DNA from: Bacteroidota bacterium
GTDB taxonomy: Bacteria; Bacteroidota; Bacteroidia; 2-12-FULL-35-15
Length of the DNA: 64,000 nucleotides
Reading direction: 5' to 3'
Assembly (NCBI GenBank): GCA_016707685.1
Contig: JADJHE010000017.1
Location: forward strand, 1-64,000
Numbering within the stretch: position 1 is the stretch's first letter; every line of letters starts with the position of its first letter. The translations under genes were made by a program, and so were the position numbers. The notes below the pieces were generated by a model. The model ran no database searches. It was not told where the DNA came from and saw only the letters and a list, made by a program, of their open reading frames with translations. This document shows positions 8,073 to 18,045 of this stretch, piece after piece.

Positions 8073-11000
8073 ATGCTAAATAAAATCATCGAATTTTCAG
8101 TGAAGAATAAACTTGTCATCGGGTTATTCGTCATTGCATTAATCGCATACGGTAGTTATCAATTTACAAAACTCCCGATTGATGCCGTACCCGATATTAC
8201 CAATAATCAGGTACAAGTTATAACCGTTGCTCCTTCTTTAGGAGCAACGGATATCGAACGATTGGTGACATTTCCAATCGAATTAGCCAATAGCAACATT
8301 TCTGGTTTGCACGAAATACGAAGTTTTTCGCGCTTTGGTTTATCAATTGTAACCATTGTTTTTAACGACAATATAGATGTCTATTGGGCTCGTCAGCAAG
8401 TGGCAGAACGCTTGCAACAAGTAAAGATGAATTACCAAAAGGTGTTGCAAATGTATCGCTGGGGCCTGTTACAACTGGTTTAGGTGAGATATATCAATAC
8501 ACTGTTCGTGCAAAAGAAGGGTACGAAAACAAATACGATGCAATGGAATTACGCACCATTCAAGATTGGATGGTACGTAGACAATTGCTAGGTGTAAAAG
8601 GTGTTGCCGATGTTAGCAGTTTCGGTGGTAAGTTAAAACAATACGAAATTGCTGTTGAACCTTCCAAGCTAAAAGCATACAACATTACCATCAACGATGT
8701 GTTTGCTGCACTTGAAAATAACAATCAAAATACAGGTGGTGCTTACATCGAAAAAGGCCCAACCGTTTTATACATCCGAAGCGAAGGACTTGTTGGAAGT
8801 ATTGAAGATATCAAATCAGTATTTATCAAAAACACTTCTAATGGAACGCCTTTACTTATTCGTGATGTAGCCGAAGTGCGTTTGGGCAGTGCTACTCGTT
8901 ATGGTGCCATGTGCTATAATGATAAAGGTGAAGTGGCTGGTGCAGTGGTGATGATGCTAAAAGGCGCAAACAGCAGCGATGTGATTAAAAATGTAAAAGA
9001 ACGTATTTTACAAATCCAAAAAACATTGCCCGAAGGTGTTGTTCTTGAGCCCTTTTTGGATCGTACAAAAATGGTTGACAATGCAATAGGTACAGTTGAA
9101 ACCAATTTGATTGAAGGTGCTTTAATCGTTCTTTTTGTGCTTATTCTTTTTTTAGGGAATTTTAGAGCAGGTTTTTTGGTTGCATCTGTTATTCCATTGG
9201 CCATGTTATTTGCAATTATTCTCATGAATTTATTTGGAGTAAGTGGTAATTTAATGAGCTTAGGTGCGCTTGACTTTGGCTTAATCATAGATGGTGCTGT
9301 AATTATTGTAGAAGCCTTATTACACAGCATACAACACAATAAAAGTTTTGTTGATGGTACTGTTTTAAAAACAACAGAAATGTATGCTGAAGTAAAAAAA
9401 TCAGCTGGTAAAATGATGAACAGTGCGGTGTTCGGACAGATTATCATTCTTGTTGTTTATTTACCCATCTTTTTTCTGGAAGGCATTGAGGGTAAAATGT
9501 TTAAACCGATGGTGCAAACAGTTGTGTTTGCTTTATTAGGCGCATTCATATTATCGCTTACCTATGTGCCGATGATGAGCGCTTTGCTGATAAGCAAAAA
9601 GATATCGCATAAAAAAACATTCTCCGATAAAATGATTGAGTTTGTGGAGCGTCATTTTCAAAATGCATTGAGCAAGGTTTTAAATTTTCCGAAAACCATC
9701 ATTGTGGTGGTACTTTCTTTATTTACAGTTTCCTTGTTTGTGTTATCTCAATTAGGTGGGGAGTTTATTCCTGCCTTGGAAGAAGGCGATTTTGCAGTTG
9801 AAACACGTGTGTTGATGGGCAGTAATTTAAATACATCCATTGAAAGTACACAACGTGCAGCTAAAATTTTAAAAGAACAATTTCCTGAAGTTGAAAAGGT
9901 GGTAACCAAGATTGGAAGTGGTGAAGTACCTACCGATCCAATGCCAATGGAGGCTGCCGATATGATGGTTATTTTAAAAGATAAAAAGAATGGACATCGG
10001 CAAAACATTTCCTGAATTATCCGAAAAAATGAGCAAGGCTGTTGCGGATGTTCCGGGCATCACCACCAGTTTTCAATTTCCTGTTCAAATGCGTTTTAAC
10101 GAATTGATGACGGGTGCCAAGCAAGATGTTGTTTGTAAAATATTTGGTGAAAACATGGATACACTTGCTTACTATGCACAATTGTTGGGTGATTTATCGG
10201 CAACAGTAGATGGTACAAAAAACATTTATGTGGAACCAGTTTCGGGTATGCCTCAGGTAATTATTGATTATAATCGTGCTGCCATTGCGCAATACGGACT
10301 AAATATCAGCGACATCAATCGTATTGTAAATACAGGTTTAGCGGGTCAGTCGACAGGTGCTGTGTACGAAGGTGAAAAACGTTTTGATATGGTTGTTCGA
10401 TTAAATGGAGAACAACGCAAAAACATAGATGACATCAAAAATTTATTGATTGCTACACCAAGTGGTTCACAAATCCCATTGTATCAATTAGCGAATGTTG
10501 AATTAAAAGAAGGTCCGAACCAAATACAACGCGAAGATGCAAAACGTAGAATCATAGTTGGTTTTAATGTAGGTGGGCGCGATGTACAATCAATTGTTAC
10601 AGAGTTACAACAAAAGGTTGAAAGCAAAATAAAATTCCCTGCTGGTTATTATGTAACCTATGGTGGGGCTTTCGAAAATTTAAATGCAGCAAAAGCAAGG
10701 TTGAGTATTACTGTTCCAATTTCATTATTGCTGATTTTTATCTTGCTTTATTTTTCATTCAGTTCCATCAAGCAGGGTTTATTGATTTATTCAGCCATCC
10801 CACTTTCGGCAATAGGAGGTGTTTTTGCATTGGCTTTGCGCGATATGCCTTTCAGTATTTCTGCTGGTGTAGGATTTATTGCTTTGTTTGGAGTAGCAGT
10901 ACTCAACGGGATTGTATTGATTGCCGAGTTTAATCGACTCAAAGAGGAAGGTTGGACAGATACTCGGAAAATTGTACTCATGGGAACAAAAATTAGATTA

Positions 11001-12444
11001 CGCCCCGTATTGATGACTGCCTTTGTAGCATCATTGGGATTCTTGCCAATGGCCATCAGTAATGGTGCTGGAGCCGAAGTGCAGCGACCATTAGCTACTG
11101 TAGTTATTGGTGGATTGTTAATTGCTACGTTCTTAACCTTATTTGTGTTGCCTATGTTGTACATCTTGTTCGAAAAAGGATTTACAAAAAAACATAAGAA
11201 GCACAAGCACCATGTAAAGCCTGTAAATGCAATTGTATTGGTTATAGCAATGCTTTCGGTAATGTCGTTCAGTTCATACGCACAACAACCCATTGAATTG
11301 AATGCAGCCATCGATTCGGCTTACGCAAACAACCTATCCTTTAAATCGGACAAATTAAATGTGGAAGCGTATTCAAAACTTAAACAGGCTGCCTGGGATC
11401 TTCCACAAACATCGGTTACCGGTGAATATGGTCAGTTTAACAGTGCATTTACCGATACCAAGTTTGGTGTTTCTCAAAGTTTTAAATTCCCAACAGTGTA
11501 TTTAAAACAAAAATCGGTACTCACCAATGAGTGGAAAAATGCAGAGTTAACACTTGCTATCCGCAAAGCAGAGCTTAAAAAAGAAGTAAGCACTATTTAT
11601 TATAGTTTGGTGTATACAGCTCAAGTTAAATCGGTTTTACTTGGAATGGACAGTGTGTACAGTGTATTTCTAAAAAATGCAGCGCTAAAGTTTGAAAAAG
11701 GAGAAAGCAATATTCTTGAAAAGAATACAGCTGAATCGCAACGTGGACAAATACAATTGCAGTTGCAACAGGTAGAGCAGGAGTATGTTAATTTACTGTT
11801 GGAGTTTAATGTATTGGTAAATGGAAAAACTAGTGTTGTTCCTTTAGCAACACCATTAAAAATGAATGCTCCACTCATTGCCGATGAAAGTGCTGTAAAA
11901 CAACATCCATTTTTGCTTCAGTTAGAAAAGCAACAACAAATAAGCAAGTCGAAATTGAAATTAGAAAAATCAATGCTGTTGCCCGATTTATTTGCTGGTT
12001 ATAGCAATGCAAGTATCACAGGTTTGGGACCCGATAATGTTTATTACAATTCATCCAGCAGATTTCAATCTTTTCAGGCTGGAATTGGTATTCCCTTGTT
12101 CTTTGGTTCTCAGAAAGCTAAAATTAGCACACTTAAAATCAATCAGCAAATTGCCGAAAACAATGTGAATGCTGGTAATGCATTGTTTCAGTTGAACTAT
12201 AAAAAAGCAATGCAGGAGTATTCAACAAATGCGAACATGGTGAATTATTATGAAAACAAAGCGATTAAAAAATGCAGAAGAAACCATCAATGCAGCCTTT
12301 GTTCAATACCGCAGTGGTAACATCAATTACTTGGAATGGGTTATGTTAACCAATCAAGCGGTAACAATTAAAGTGGACTATTTAAATGCTGTTAAAAAAT
12401 TAAACAACAGCATCATTGAACTAAATTATTTAACAAGTAAATAA
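8073..12444 (+). CDS. CusA/CzcA heavy-metal RND pump fused to TolC/CusC-like outer-membrane factor (frameshifted)
   Basis: Proton-driven heavy-metal efflux pump of about 1457 residues, a size common for Bacteroidetes CusA/CzcA proteins with a fused outer-membrane factor. ATG 8073 is chosen, 1 base after the previous gene. Residues 1 to about 1045 are the RND pump: AVPDITNNQVQVIT, DFGLIIDGAVIIVEA (TM4) and GAEVQRPLATVVIGG. A basic, His-rich linker (KKHKKHKHHVK) follows, then a hydrophobic stretch ending SSYAQQP. From about residue 1072 it is TolC-like (LNAAIDSAYANNLSFKSD...). The frame breaks three times: A run 8423-8425 one short, A run 9983-9987 one short, A run 12267-12272 one long. Metal specificity is not settled; copper, silver or zinc/cobalt are possible. 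Confidence 0.9.
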
Positions 12445-12455
12445 ACGTATTGATT

Positions 12456-13583
12456 ATGAAAAAATACATGCTTCTTTTGGTTTCCTCAGCATTGCTAATT
12501 GCTTGTGGATCCGATACAAAAACAGAAAACACCGAAACTGCAATTGCCGTTGAAACGGTTGTGCAGCTTAGCGATGCGCAATTAAAAAACATGACCTTGC
12601 AAACAGGTAAATTGGAGAAAAAATCAATTTCTTCTATTTTAAAAGTAAACGGTATTATTGATGTTCCTCCTCAAAACATGGTTTCGATAAGTGTACCCTT
12701 GGGAGGTTTTTTGAAATCAACAAAATTGTTACCTGGAATGCACATTGCAAAAGGCGAAATTATTGCAATCATGGAAGATCAGCAATACATTCAGTTGCAA
12801 CAAGATTATTTGACTACTGCTGCAAACTTAAAATATGCCGAAGCCGATTTTAATCGTCAGAAAGAATTAAACCAAAGTAAAGCAACAAGTGATAAAGCGT
12901 TTCAACAAGCAGAGGCGGATTACCTAAATCAAAAAATTACCTTAAAGTCCTTGAACGAAAAGCTACGATTGATAGGAATTAACCCTGAAAAATTAAACGA
13001 AAATTCTATTTCTCGTAGTGTTTCCATCCCTTCTCCAATTGATGGGTATGTATCTGCCGTTAACGTAAACATTGGTAAATATGTGAATCCAACCGATGTG
13101 TTATTTGAATTGGTAAATCCAGAGGACATTCATTTAGGATTGACGGTATTCGAAAAAGATTTAGATAAATTGTTCATCGGTCAAAAAGTAATGGCCTACA
13201 CCAATCACAATGCCGATAAAAAATACCCTTGCGAAATTATTTTAATTGGAAAAGATTTATCAGACGAACGAAGTGTGGAAGTGCATTGCCATTTCGAACA
13301 ATACGACAAATCGCTTATTCCAGGTATGTATATGAATGCGGACTTAGAAGTAAAAAGCAATGATGCGCTTGTTTTGCCCGATGATGCAATTGTTCGATTC
13401 GAAAACAAAGAGTATGTGTTTTTGGTGAAGGATAATAATACGTTTGAAATGACCGAGGTAAAAATTGGAGATTCCGAAAATGGTTTTACTGCCGTTTCAT
13501 CTTCTACAAAATTGACAGAACAATTGGTTGTTACAAAAGGTGCTTATACTTTGTTGATGAAAATTAAAAACAAAGAAGAATAG
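12456..13583 (+). CDS. efflux RND periplasmic adaptor (CusB/HlyD type)
   Basis: Membrane-fusion protein linking the RND pump to the outer-membrane factor. ATG 12456 is chosen because it opens directly on a lipoprotein signal (MKKYMLLLVSSALLIACGSD, lipobox LIAC). The order is typical: beta-barrel and lipoyl strands (VSISVPLGGFLKSTKLLPGMHIAKGEIIAIMED is one such region), a coiled-coil hairpin (residues about 110-165), a second lipoyl half (VSIPSPIDGYVSAVNVNIGKYV), and a C-terminal beta barrel with LPDDAIVRFENKEYVFL. It starts 11 bases after the pump gene. About 376 residues. Confidence 0.9.
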   Translation: MKKYMLLLVSSALLIACGSDTKTENTETAIAVETVVQLSDAQLKNMTLQTGKLEKKSISSILKVNGIIDVPPQNMVSISVPLGGFLKSTKLLPGMHIAKGEIIAIMEDQQYIQLQQDYLTTAANLKYAEADFNRQKELNQSKATSDKAFQQAEADYLNQKITLKSLNEKLRLIGINPEKLNENSISRSVSIPSPIDGYVSAVNVNIGKYVNPTDVLFELVNPEDIHLGLTVFEKDLDKLFIGQKVMAYTNHNADKKYPCEIILIGKDLSDERSVEVHCHFEQYDKSLIPGMYMNADLEVKSNDALVLPDDAIVRFENKEYVFLVKDNNTFEMTEVKIGDSENGFTAVSSSTKLTEQLVVTKGAYTLLMKIKNKEE

Positions 13584-13607
13584 AAATTAATAGTGTAAAT
13601 TCATCCC

Positions 13608-14242
13608 ATGAAGTCTAAATTTTTAATTGTCGTACTTATCGGTTTTGTTTTTTTATCAAACTGTACAAGCGATTTGAATAACCCAGATGTATGTTTCCAG
13701 GAGAATGTATTGCCCATTTTTGTTAGTAAATGTGGGATGAGTGGTTGCCATGATCCCAATAGCAAAGAAGAAGGGTATAATCTGACCAATTATGAAGGAA
13801 TTATGAAAGGGATTAAAGCGAAACATCCTTTGCAGAGCGAAATTTATAGAGAGATTAGTGGAAGTAATCCTGCAATGCCGCCTGCAAATAGTACTCAACT
13901 TACAAGCAAAGAACTAGCGTACATTAAAATTTGGATTAAAATGGGGGCTATCAATTCTTCGAACTGTTCCAATTGTGATACCAGTTTGTATACCTACAGT
14001 GGTAAAATAAAACCGCTTGTAGATTTATGGTGCATTGGTTGTCATAATTCCAATAATGCAGGAGGAGGTTACAATCTTTCAACGTATGCAGGAACAGCAC
14101 AAACTGCTGCTAACGGTAGTTTGTTAGGTTCTTTGCAGCATGCTGTGGTTATTCCGCCATGCCTAAAAACACCTCCAAGTTAAGTGCTTGTGATATTTCA
14201 GCGGTAGAGAAGTGGATTATTAACGGATTTCCGAATAATTAG
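13608..14242 (+). CDS. c-type heme lipoprotein, two cytochrome motifs (frameshifted)
   Basis: Predicted lipoprotein (MKSKFLIVVL...FLSNCTSD) of about 211 residues with a repeated cytochrome c-like layout. The first half has SKCGMSGCHDP, a wide CxxxxCH heme site rather than CxxCH, plus AMPP as a possible axial Met. The second half has DLWCIGCHNS (CxxCH). The open frame stops at 14183; restoring one G in 14147-14148 continues as GYSAMPKNTSKLSACDISAVEKWIINGFPNN to a stop at 14240-14242, adding a second xAMPK Met region. It follows the efflux genes by 24 bases and may be an electron carrier of the envelope. Planctomycete-type cytochrome domains look similar. Confidence 0.75.
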
Positions 14243-14250
14243 TATCTTTG
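14243..14250 (+). promoter_or_regulatory. -7 element for the PepSY-like gene
   Basis: TATCTTTG matches TAnnTTTG and lies 20 bases before the ATG at 14271, immediately after the stop of the heme protein gene. Confidence 0.45.
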
Positions 14251-14270
14251 TAATCTCAAAACATGTTACT

Positions 14271-14730
14271 ATGAAAAAAATTGCTCTATTTAGTCTATTG
14301 TTGATAGGTACTGCTGCATTTGCTCAAAAAGTGAGTTCCGACAATGTTCCTGAAGCTGAAAACAAGTTTCAAAACAAAGTTTGCTACTGCTGATAAAGTA
14401 AAGTGGGAAATGGATTACGAAAATTTTGAGGCTGAATTTAAAATGAATAAAAATGAATATTCTGCAAAATTCGATAAAGAAGGGAAATGGTTGGAAACAG
14501 AAACGAGCATCAAACCTTCCGATATTTCTAAAGCAGCAAAAGATTATCTAAACACTAATTTTTCTGGATTTGAAGTAACAGAAGCTGAAAAAGTAGAAAC
14601 GGCAGATAAAGGTATCATGTATGAATTAGATATTAAAAAGGCGGAAGCCAAATACGAAATATCAATCTCCGAAACAGGAACGCTAATCAGCAGAACTGAT
14701 AAAAATTCGTCTGATAAACCAAAATATTAA
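14271..14730 (+). CDS. PepSY-like (DUF2874) secreted protein (frameshifted)
   Basis: Periplasmic or secreted protein of about 153 residues. The start at 14271 opens on a signal peptide (MKKIALFSLLLIGTAAFAQ). The signal-peptide frame breaks near 14358, where one base appears missing (GCTG-AAAACA); with it restored the protein reads VPEAVKTSFKTKFATADKVKW and continues through two PepSY-like repeats (KWEMDYENFEAEFKMNKNEY and YELDIKKAEAKYEISISETG). This family is related to beta-lactamase-inhibitor-like folds and has no known activity. It ends just before a strong bidirectional terminator. Confidence 0.8.
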
Positions 14731-14736
14731 TAACAG

Positions 14737-14774
14737 AAAAAGCCCCATTCAATGCAACTTTGTTGGGGCTTTTT
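14737..14774. terminator. bidirectional terminator between PepSY-like gene and ndk
   Basis: aaaaagcccca pairs with tggggcttttt around a loop of about 16 bases, with A and T runs at both sides. It lies between two convergent genes and can serve both. Confidence 0.85.
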
Positions 14775-14784
14775 GTAACTAAAA

Positions 14785-15204
14785 TTAGAAACGCTCTAAT
14801 TTAGAAAAGAAGAAATCTCCTTCAATTTGTGCATTCTCATCACTGTCGGAACCGTGAACTGCATTTGCAGCAATTGATTTAGCATAAATTTTACGAATAG
14901 TTCCTTCGTCAGCTTTAGTTGGATCAGTAGCACCAATTAAAGTACGGAAATCAGCTACTGCATTGTCTTTTTCTAATATAGCAGCAACGATAGGTCCATT
15001 ACTCATGTAAGTTACTAATTCTCCGTAGAAAGGACGCTCTTTATGAACTTCATAAAATTTTCCTGCAGCCTCAGTCGATAGCTTTGTATATTTTAATGCT
15101 ACAATGCGGAAACCTGCATCGTTAATCATTTTTAAAATCCCTCCGATGTAGTTATTTTCAACTGCATCAGGCTTAATCATTGTAAATGTTCTATTCGTTG
15201 CCAT
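14785..15204 (-). CDS. ndk: nucleoside diphosphate kinase
   Basis: Cytoplasmic enzyme of 139 residues that moves the gamma-phosphate from ATP to NDPs. The active-site His is in NAVHGSDSDENA, and the start motif TFTMIKPDAVENNYIGGIL and ERPFYGELVTYMSNGPIVA are all canonical. The length is normal for bacteria. It is a stand-alone gene, convergent with the PepSY-like gene. Its own promoter should lie in 15205-15390. Confidence 0.97.
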   Translation of the reverse strand: MATNRTFTMIKPDAVENNYIGGILKMINDAGFRIVALKYTKLSTEAAGKFYEVHKERPFYGELVTYMSNGPIVAAILEKDNAVADFRTLIGATDPTKADEGTIRKIYAKSIAANAVHGSDSDENAQIEGDFFFSKLERF

Positions 15205-15393
15205 TTTATTTTTGTTATTAGTTAATTCGTTCTTAAAATTCTTGTTTCGGGCGCGAAATTAGAAAAAATATCGATTCCATTCTACTTTTGTGTAGCCTTT
15301 TAATGAAATTAGTTTTTTAATAGTTTCGTATATTCATTTTCTGTGTAATTTGATTTTGTAAATTAAGTAATGAATAAAAACTAATCAAATATT

Positions 15394-16477
15394 ATGGCTG
15401 AAGCACTAAAAGAACTTTTTAATGAAAATTTTTATAAAAAATTTGCACGTCAATTTAGTCTTGTCTACTCTCCATTTGATTCAAAAGGCTTTCTTAAGGA
15501 TGTTACAGCGAATTTAGATGAGTTATCTTTGAATCAACGTTTGCGTAATTCTTCAATTGTTTTAAAAGCGTATTTACCCTCTGATTTTAAAAAATCAATC
15601 GGTATTATGTACAACGTAATTGAAAATTCACCTCGTGGTTACTCCTCCTTGATTTTTCCTGATTATGTGGGGCTATATGGACATCATGATTTTGCGACTT
15701 CGATGGAAGCACTGAAATTTTTACTCAGTTTGCTCATCTGAGTTTGCGATTCGAGAATTTTTAAAACGCGATTTTGAGAAAACTATCCATGTTATGGAGA
15801 AATGGGCTGTGGACAAAAATCATCATGTTAGGCGCTTGGCAAGTGAAGGAAGTCGTCCACGTTTGCCTTGGTCTTTTAAGTTAGAAAAAGTTATTTCTGA
15901 TCCAAAAATTACCAGCAGCATATTAGAATCATTAAATGCAGATACAGAGTTGTATGTCAGAAAATCGGTGGCAAATCATCTGAATGATATTTCCAAGGAC
16001 AACCCCGAATACATGCTGAATTTTATTTCAAAATGGGATTTGTCAAATGCTGATACACAATGGATAGTGAAGCATGCCAATCGCACGCTTATAAAAAAAG
16101 GACACATAGGGGCATTGAATGTTTTTGATTTTGAAAAAAATGTTAAAGTCAAAGTGAGTGATATTGTATTAAATAAGAAAAAAATAAAACTTGGCGAGCT
16201 GCTTGTTTTTGAATTTGATGTGCGTTCCGAAAAAGCAAGTGATCAAAAATTAGTGATTGATTACGCTATTCACTATGCAAAAAAAGGGGGAGGGACTTCT
16301 GCAAAGGTTTTTAAGCTGAAAGAAATGGTTTTGAAGCCGAAAGAGGTCATTAAAATTCAAAAAAAGCAATTGTTTAAGGATTTTACTACTCGCAAACATT
16401 ACAAGGGTGTGCATTCAATTGAAATCCTAATAAATGGAAAGTCGTATTCTAAAATAAATTTTGAATTGCTTGTATAA
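15394..16477 (+). CDS. AlkC-like DNA alkylation repair glycosylase (frameshifted)
   Basis: HEAT-like-repeat DNA glycosylase of about 361 residues that would remove 3-methyladenine-type lesions. It opens MAEALKELFNENF, as AlkC proteins do, and carries the family hallmark HHVRRLASEGSRPRLPW. The last ~110 residues (VKVKVSDIVLNKKKIKLGEL onward) fit the Ig-like C-terminal domain that distinguishes AlkC from AlkD. The frame breaks at about 15718-15735: one T missing in the run 15718-15722 and one T near 15734 would give KFFTQFASSEFAIREFL, matching the family. The gene is followed by a strong terminator. Confidence 0.82.
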
Positions 16478-16514
16478 AAAAAGCCCTTTCTGAATTTCAG
16501 AAAGGGCTTTTTTA
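16476..16514. terminator. bidirectional terminator
   Basis: aaaaaagccctttctgaa pairs with ttcagaaagggctttttt, a long stem flanked by A and T runs. It lies between the convergent alkC-like and MORN-type genes. Confidence 0.9.
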
Positions 16515-16526
16515 TTTTTTCTATCA

Positions 16527-17088
16527 CTATTTGGTGATCGTTTTTGTATTTGTTAAAGTACCATTCGTATACGTTTGTTCTGTAGTCAAATTACCTTTAT
16601 CATCGTACCATTTCCAGGTGCCATTTTTTTGACCTTGTTCATTATAAGAACCTTCATAATTTTTATTTCCATTTTCATAATATCCAGTCCAATTTCCAAC
16701 CGTCACCATTCCATTTTTTATTGAACCTTCGCTATGCTTTGCTCCATTTTTGAAGAAATAAACGGCTTTCCCAGTTGTAAAGTTTATTTCGAACTCGGTT
16801 TGGCCATTTTCGAATAACATTTTCCAGTTACCAATCATGGTTCCATTGAATAATATTCTTCAGAACGTGCATTCCCATTTCATACCATGTTAGCCATTTT
16901 CCGTCCTTGAATTGGCTTGTTGATTTACGAGCAGCTACATCTTTTGAATCAGAAGTAGTAGACTCTTCTCCAAACATCATCCCTTCAGCCATTTTGTTGC
17001 CATTTGGATATTTTTGGGTAACTAATTTTTGTGCATCAGCAGTAAAAAATGCAACTACAGCTGCTAATGAGAATATGATTTTTTTCAT
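16527..17088 (-). CDS. MORN-type / YwqK-family repeat protein (frameshifted)
   Basis: Secreted protein of about 187 residues made of MORN-like repeats (PNGNKMAEGMMFG, ENGN-ARSEEYY, KNGAKHSEGSIKNG, ENGNKNYEGSYNEQGQKNGTW, TYTNGTLTNTK). Databases often name such proteins YwqK family antitoxin, but nothing here shows an antitoxin function. The signal peptide is MKKIIFSLAAVVAFFTADAQ. The frame breaks twice, at the T run 16878-16880 and near 16849-16850, one base missing in each; adding both gives WYENGNARSEEYYFNGTMIGNWK and joins the halves in frame (the distance then divides by three). Confidence 0.75.
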
Positions 17089-17244
17089 TTTATCAGTATT
17101 TTAATTGTTATACAAATTTAAGCAAAAAATTAATATTAACCGCTTATAACATTTTACTTGACTTATTTAAATAAAGCCAATATCTTTCAATCCACAATAA
17201 CAGATGTGTTAATATGAAAAAAGGTTGCATTTAATCATTTATTT

Positions 17245-18030
17245 ATGACAAAAACGAATCAAATACTCAATTGTGTTTCATCTCGCGACAAACAGCAGGA
17301 TTGGAGAATTGAAAAAGCACAGAAAATGGGATATTTGCCCAAAAAGCTCGATTTGCCAAGTACGATAGATTTAAGAGCAGATTGGTGGCAAGTAGGAAAT
17401 CAGGGAACAACTGGTTCTTGCGTTGGTTGGGCTACAGCCAGTTCCCTTTTACGGTATCATTTTACAAAAGCACGTAAAATCAAGAAGCAGGAACGAATTT
17501 CGGTTCGTTTTATCTGGATGGCATCCAAAGAAATGGATGAATATATTGACTATCCAACGACATTTATAGATGATGCTGGTACTAGTCTAAAAACAGCTTT
17601 AAATGTTGCTCGTAAGTTCGGAGCACTAAAAGCAGATTTATTACCATTTGAAGGTAAAATGGTAAAGGTGAAAGAGGATAATTTTTTAAAAATTGCAGGG
17701 AAGTTAAAAGTGAAGGCCTTTTTTAGCTTAGCTCAAAAAAAATCAGAGAAATTAAAATTATTCAAAGCATGGCTGGCTTATAATGGTCCCATTTTAACTC
17801 GTTTAGAATGTGATTCTTCTTGGGATTCTATTAAATCAGATGGCTTACTTCAAAAATACGATTCAAAAAGTGCAGAAGGCGGACATGCAGTTTCAATTGT
17901 AGGGTATAACTCCACTCATTTTATTATAAGGAATAGTTGGGGGACAAGTTGGGGTAACAAAGGTTTTGCTTATGCAAGTTATGAATATACTTTAGCGGCC
18001 TTTAATGAAGCATATGGTATAATTGTTTAA
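17245..18030 (+). CDS. papain-like C1 family cysteine peptidase
   Basis: A 261-residue papain-fold peptidase. The catalytic Cys is in NQGTTGSCVGWATASSLLRY, the His in EGGHAVSIVGYN, and the Asn in RNSWGTSWGNKGFAY, all in the right order. There is no signal peptide and no propeptide of usual size, so the protein is probably cytoplasmic or exported by an unusual route. It is followed 15 bases later by an M15 peptidase gene in the same direction, so the pair is likely one transcript. Substrate unknown. A role as a secreted effector or in intracellular proteolysis is possible but not shown. Confidence 0.85.
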   Translation: MTKTNQILNCVSSRDKQQDWRIEKAQKMGYLPKKLDLPSTIDLRADWWQVGNQGTTGSCVGWATASSLLRYHFTKARKIKKQERISVRFIWMASKEMDEYIDYPTTFIDDAGTSLKTALNVARKFGALKADLLPFEGKMVKVKEDNFLKIAGKLKVKAFFSLAQKKSEKLKLFKAWLAYNGPILTRLECDSSWDSIKSDGLLQKYDSKSAEGGHAVSIVGYNSTHFIIRNSWGTSWGNKGFAYASYEYTLAAFNEAYGIIV

Positions 18031-18045
18031 TCCAATACATCTAAA

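Noticed and set aside
8384..12320. Programmed ribosomal frameshifting in the pump gene
   Set aside because: Three shifts of both signs at different short A runs, together with similar breaks in many unrelated genes, fit sequence error better than a programmed event. No slippery heptamer with a downstream structure was evident.
16527..17088. A toxin-antitoxin locus suggested by the YwqK-family name
   Set aside because: The protein has a signal peptide and MORN-like repeats only, and no toxin gene is adjacent.
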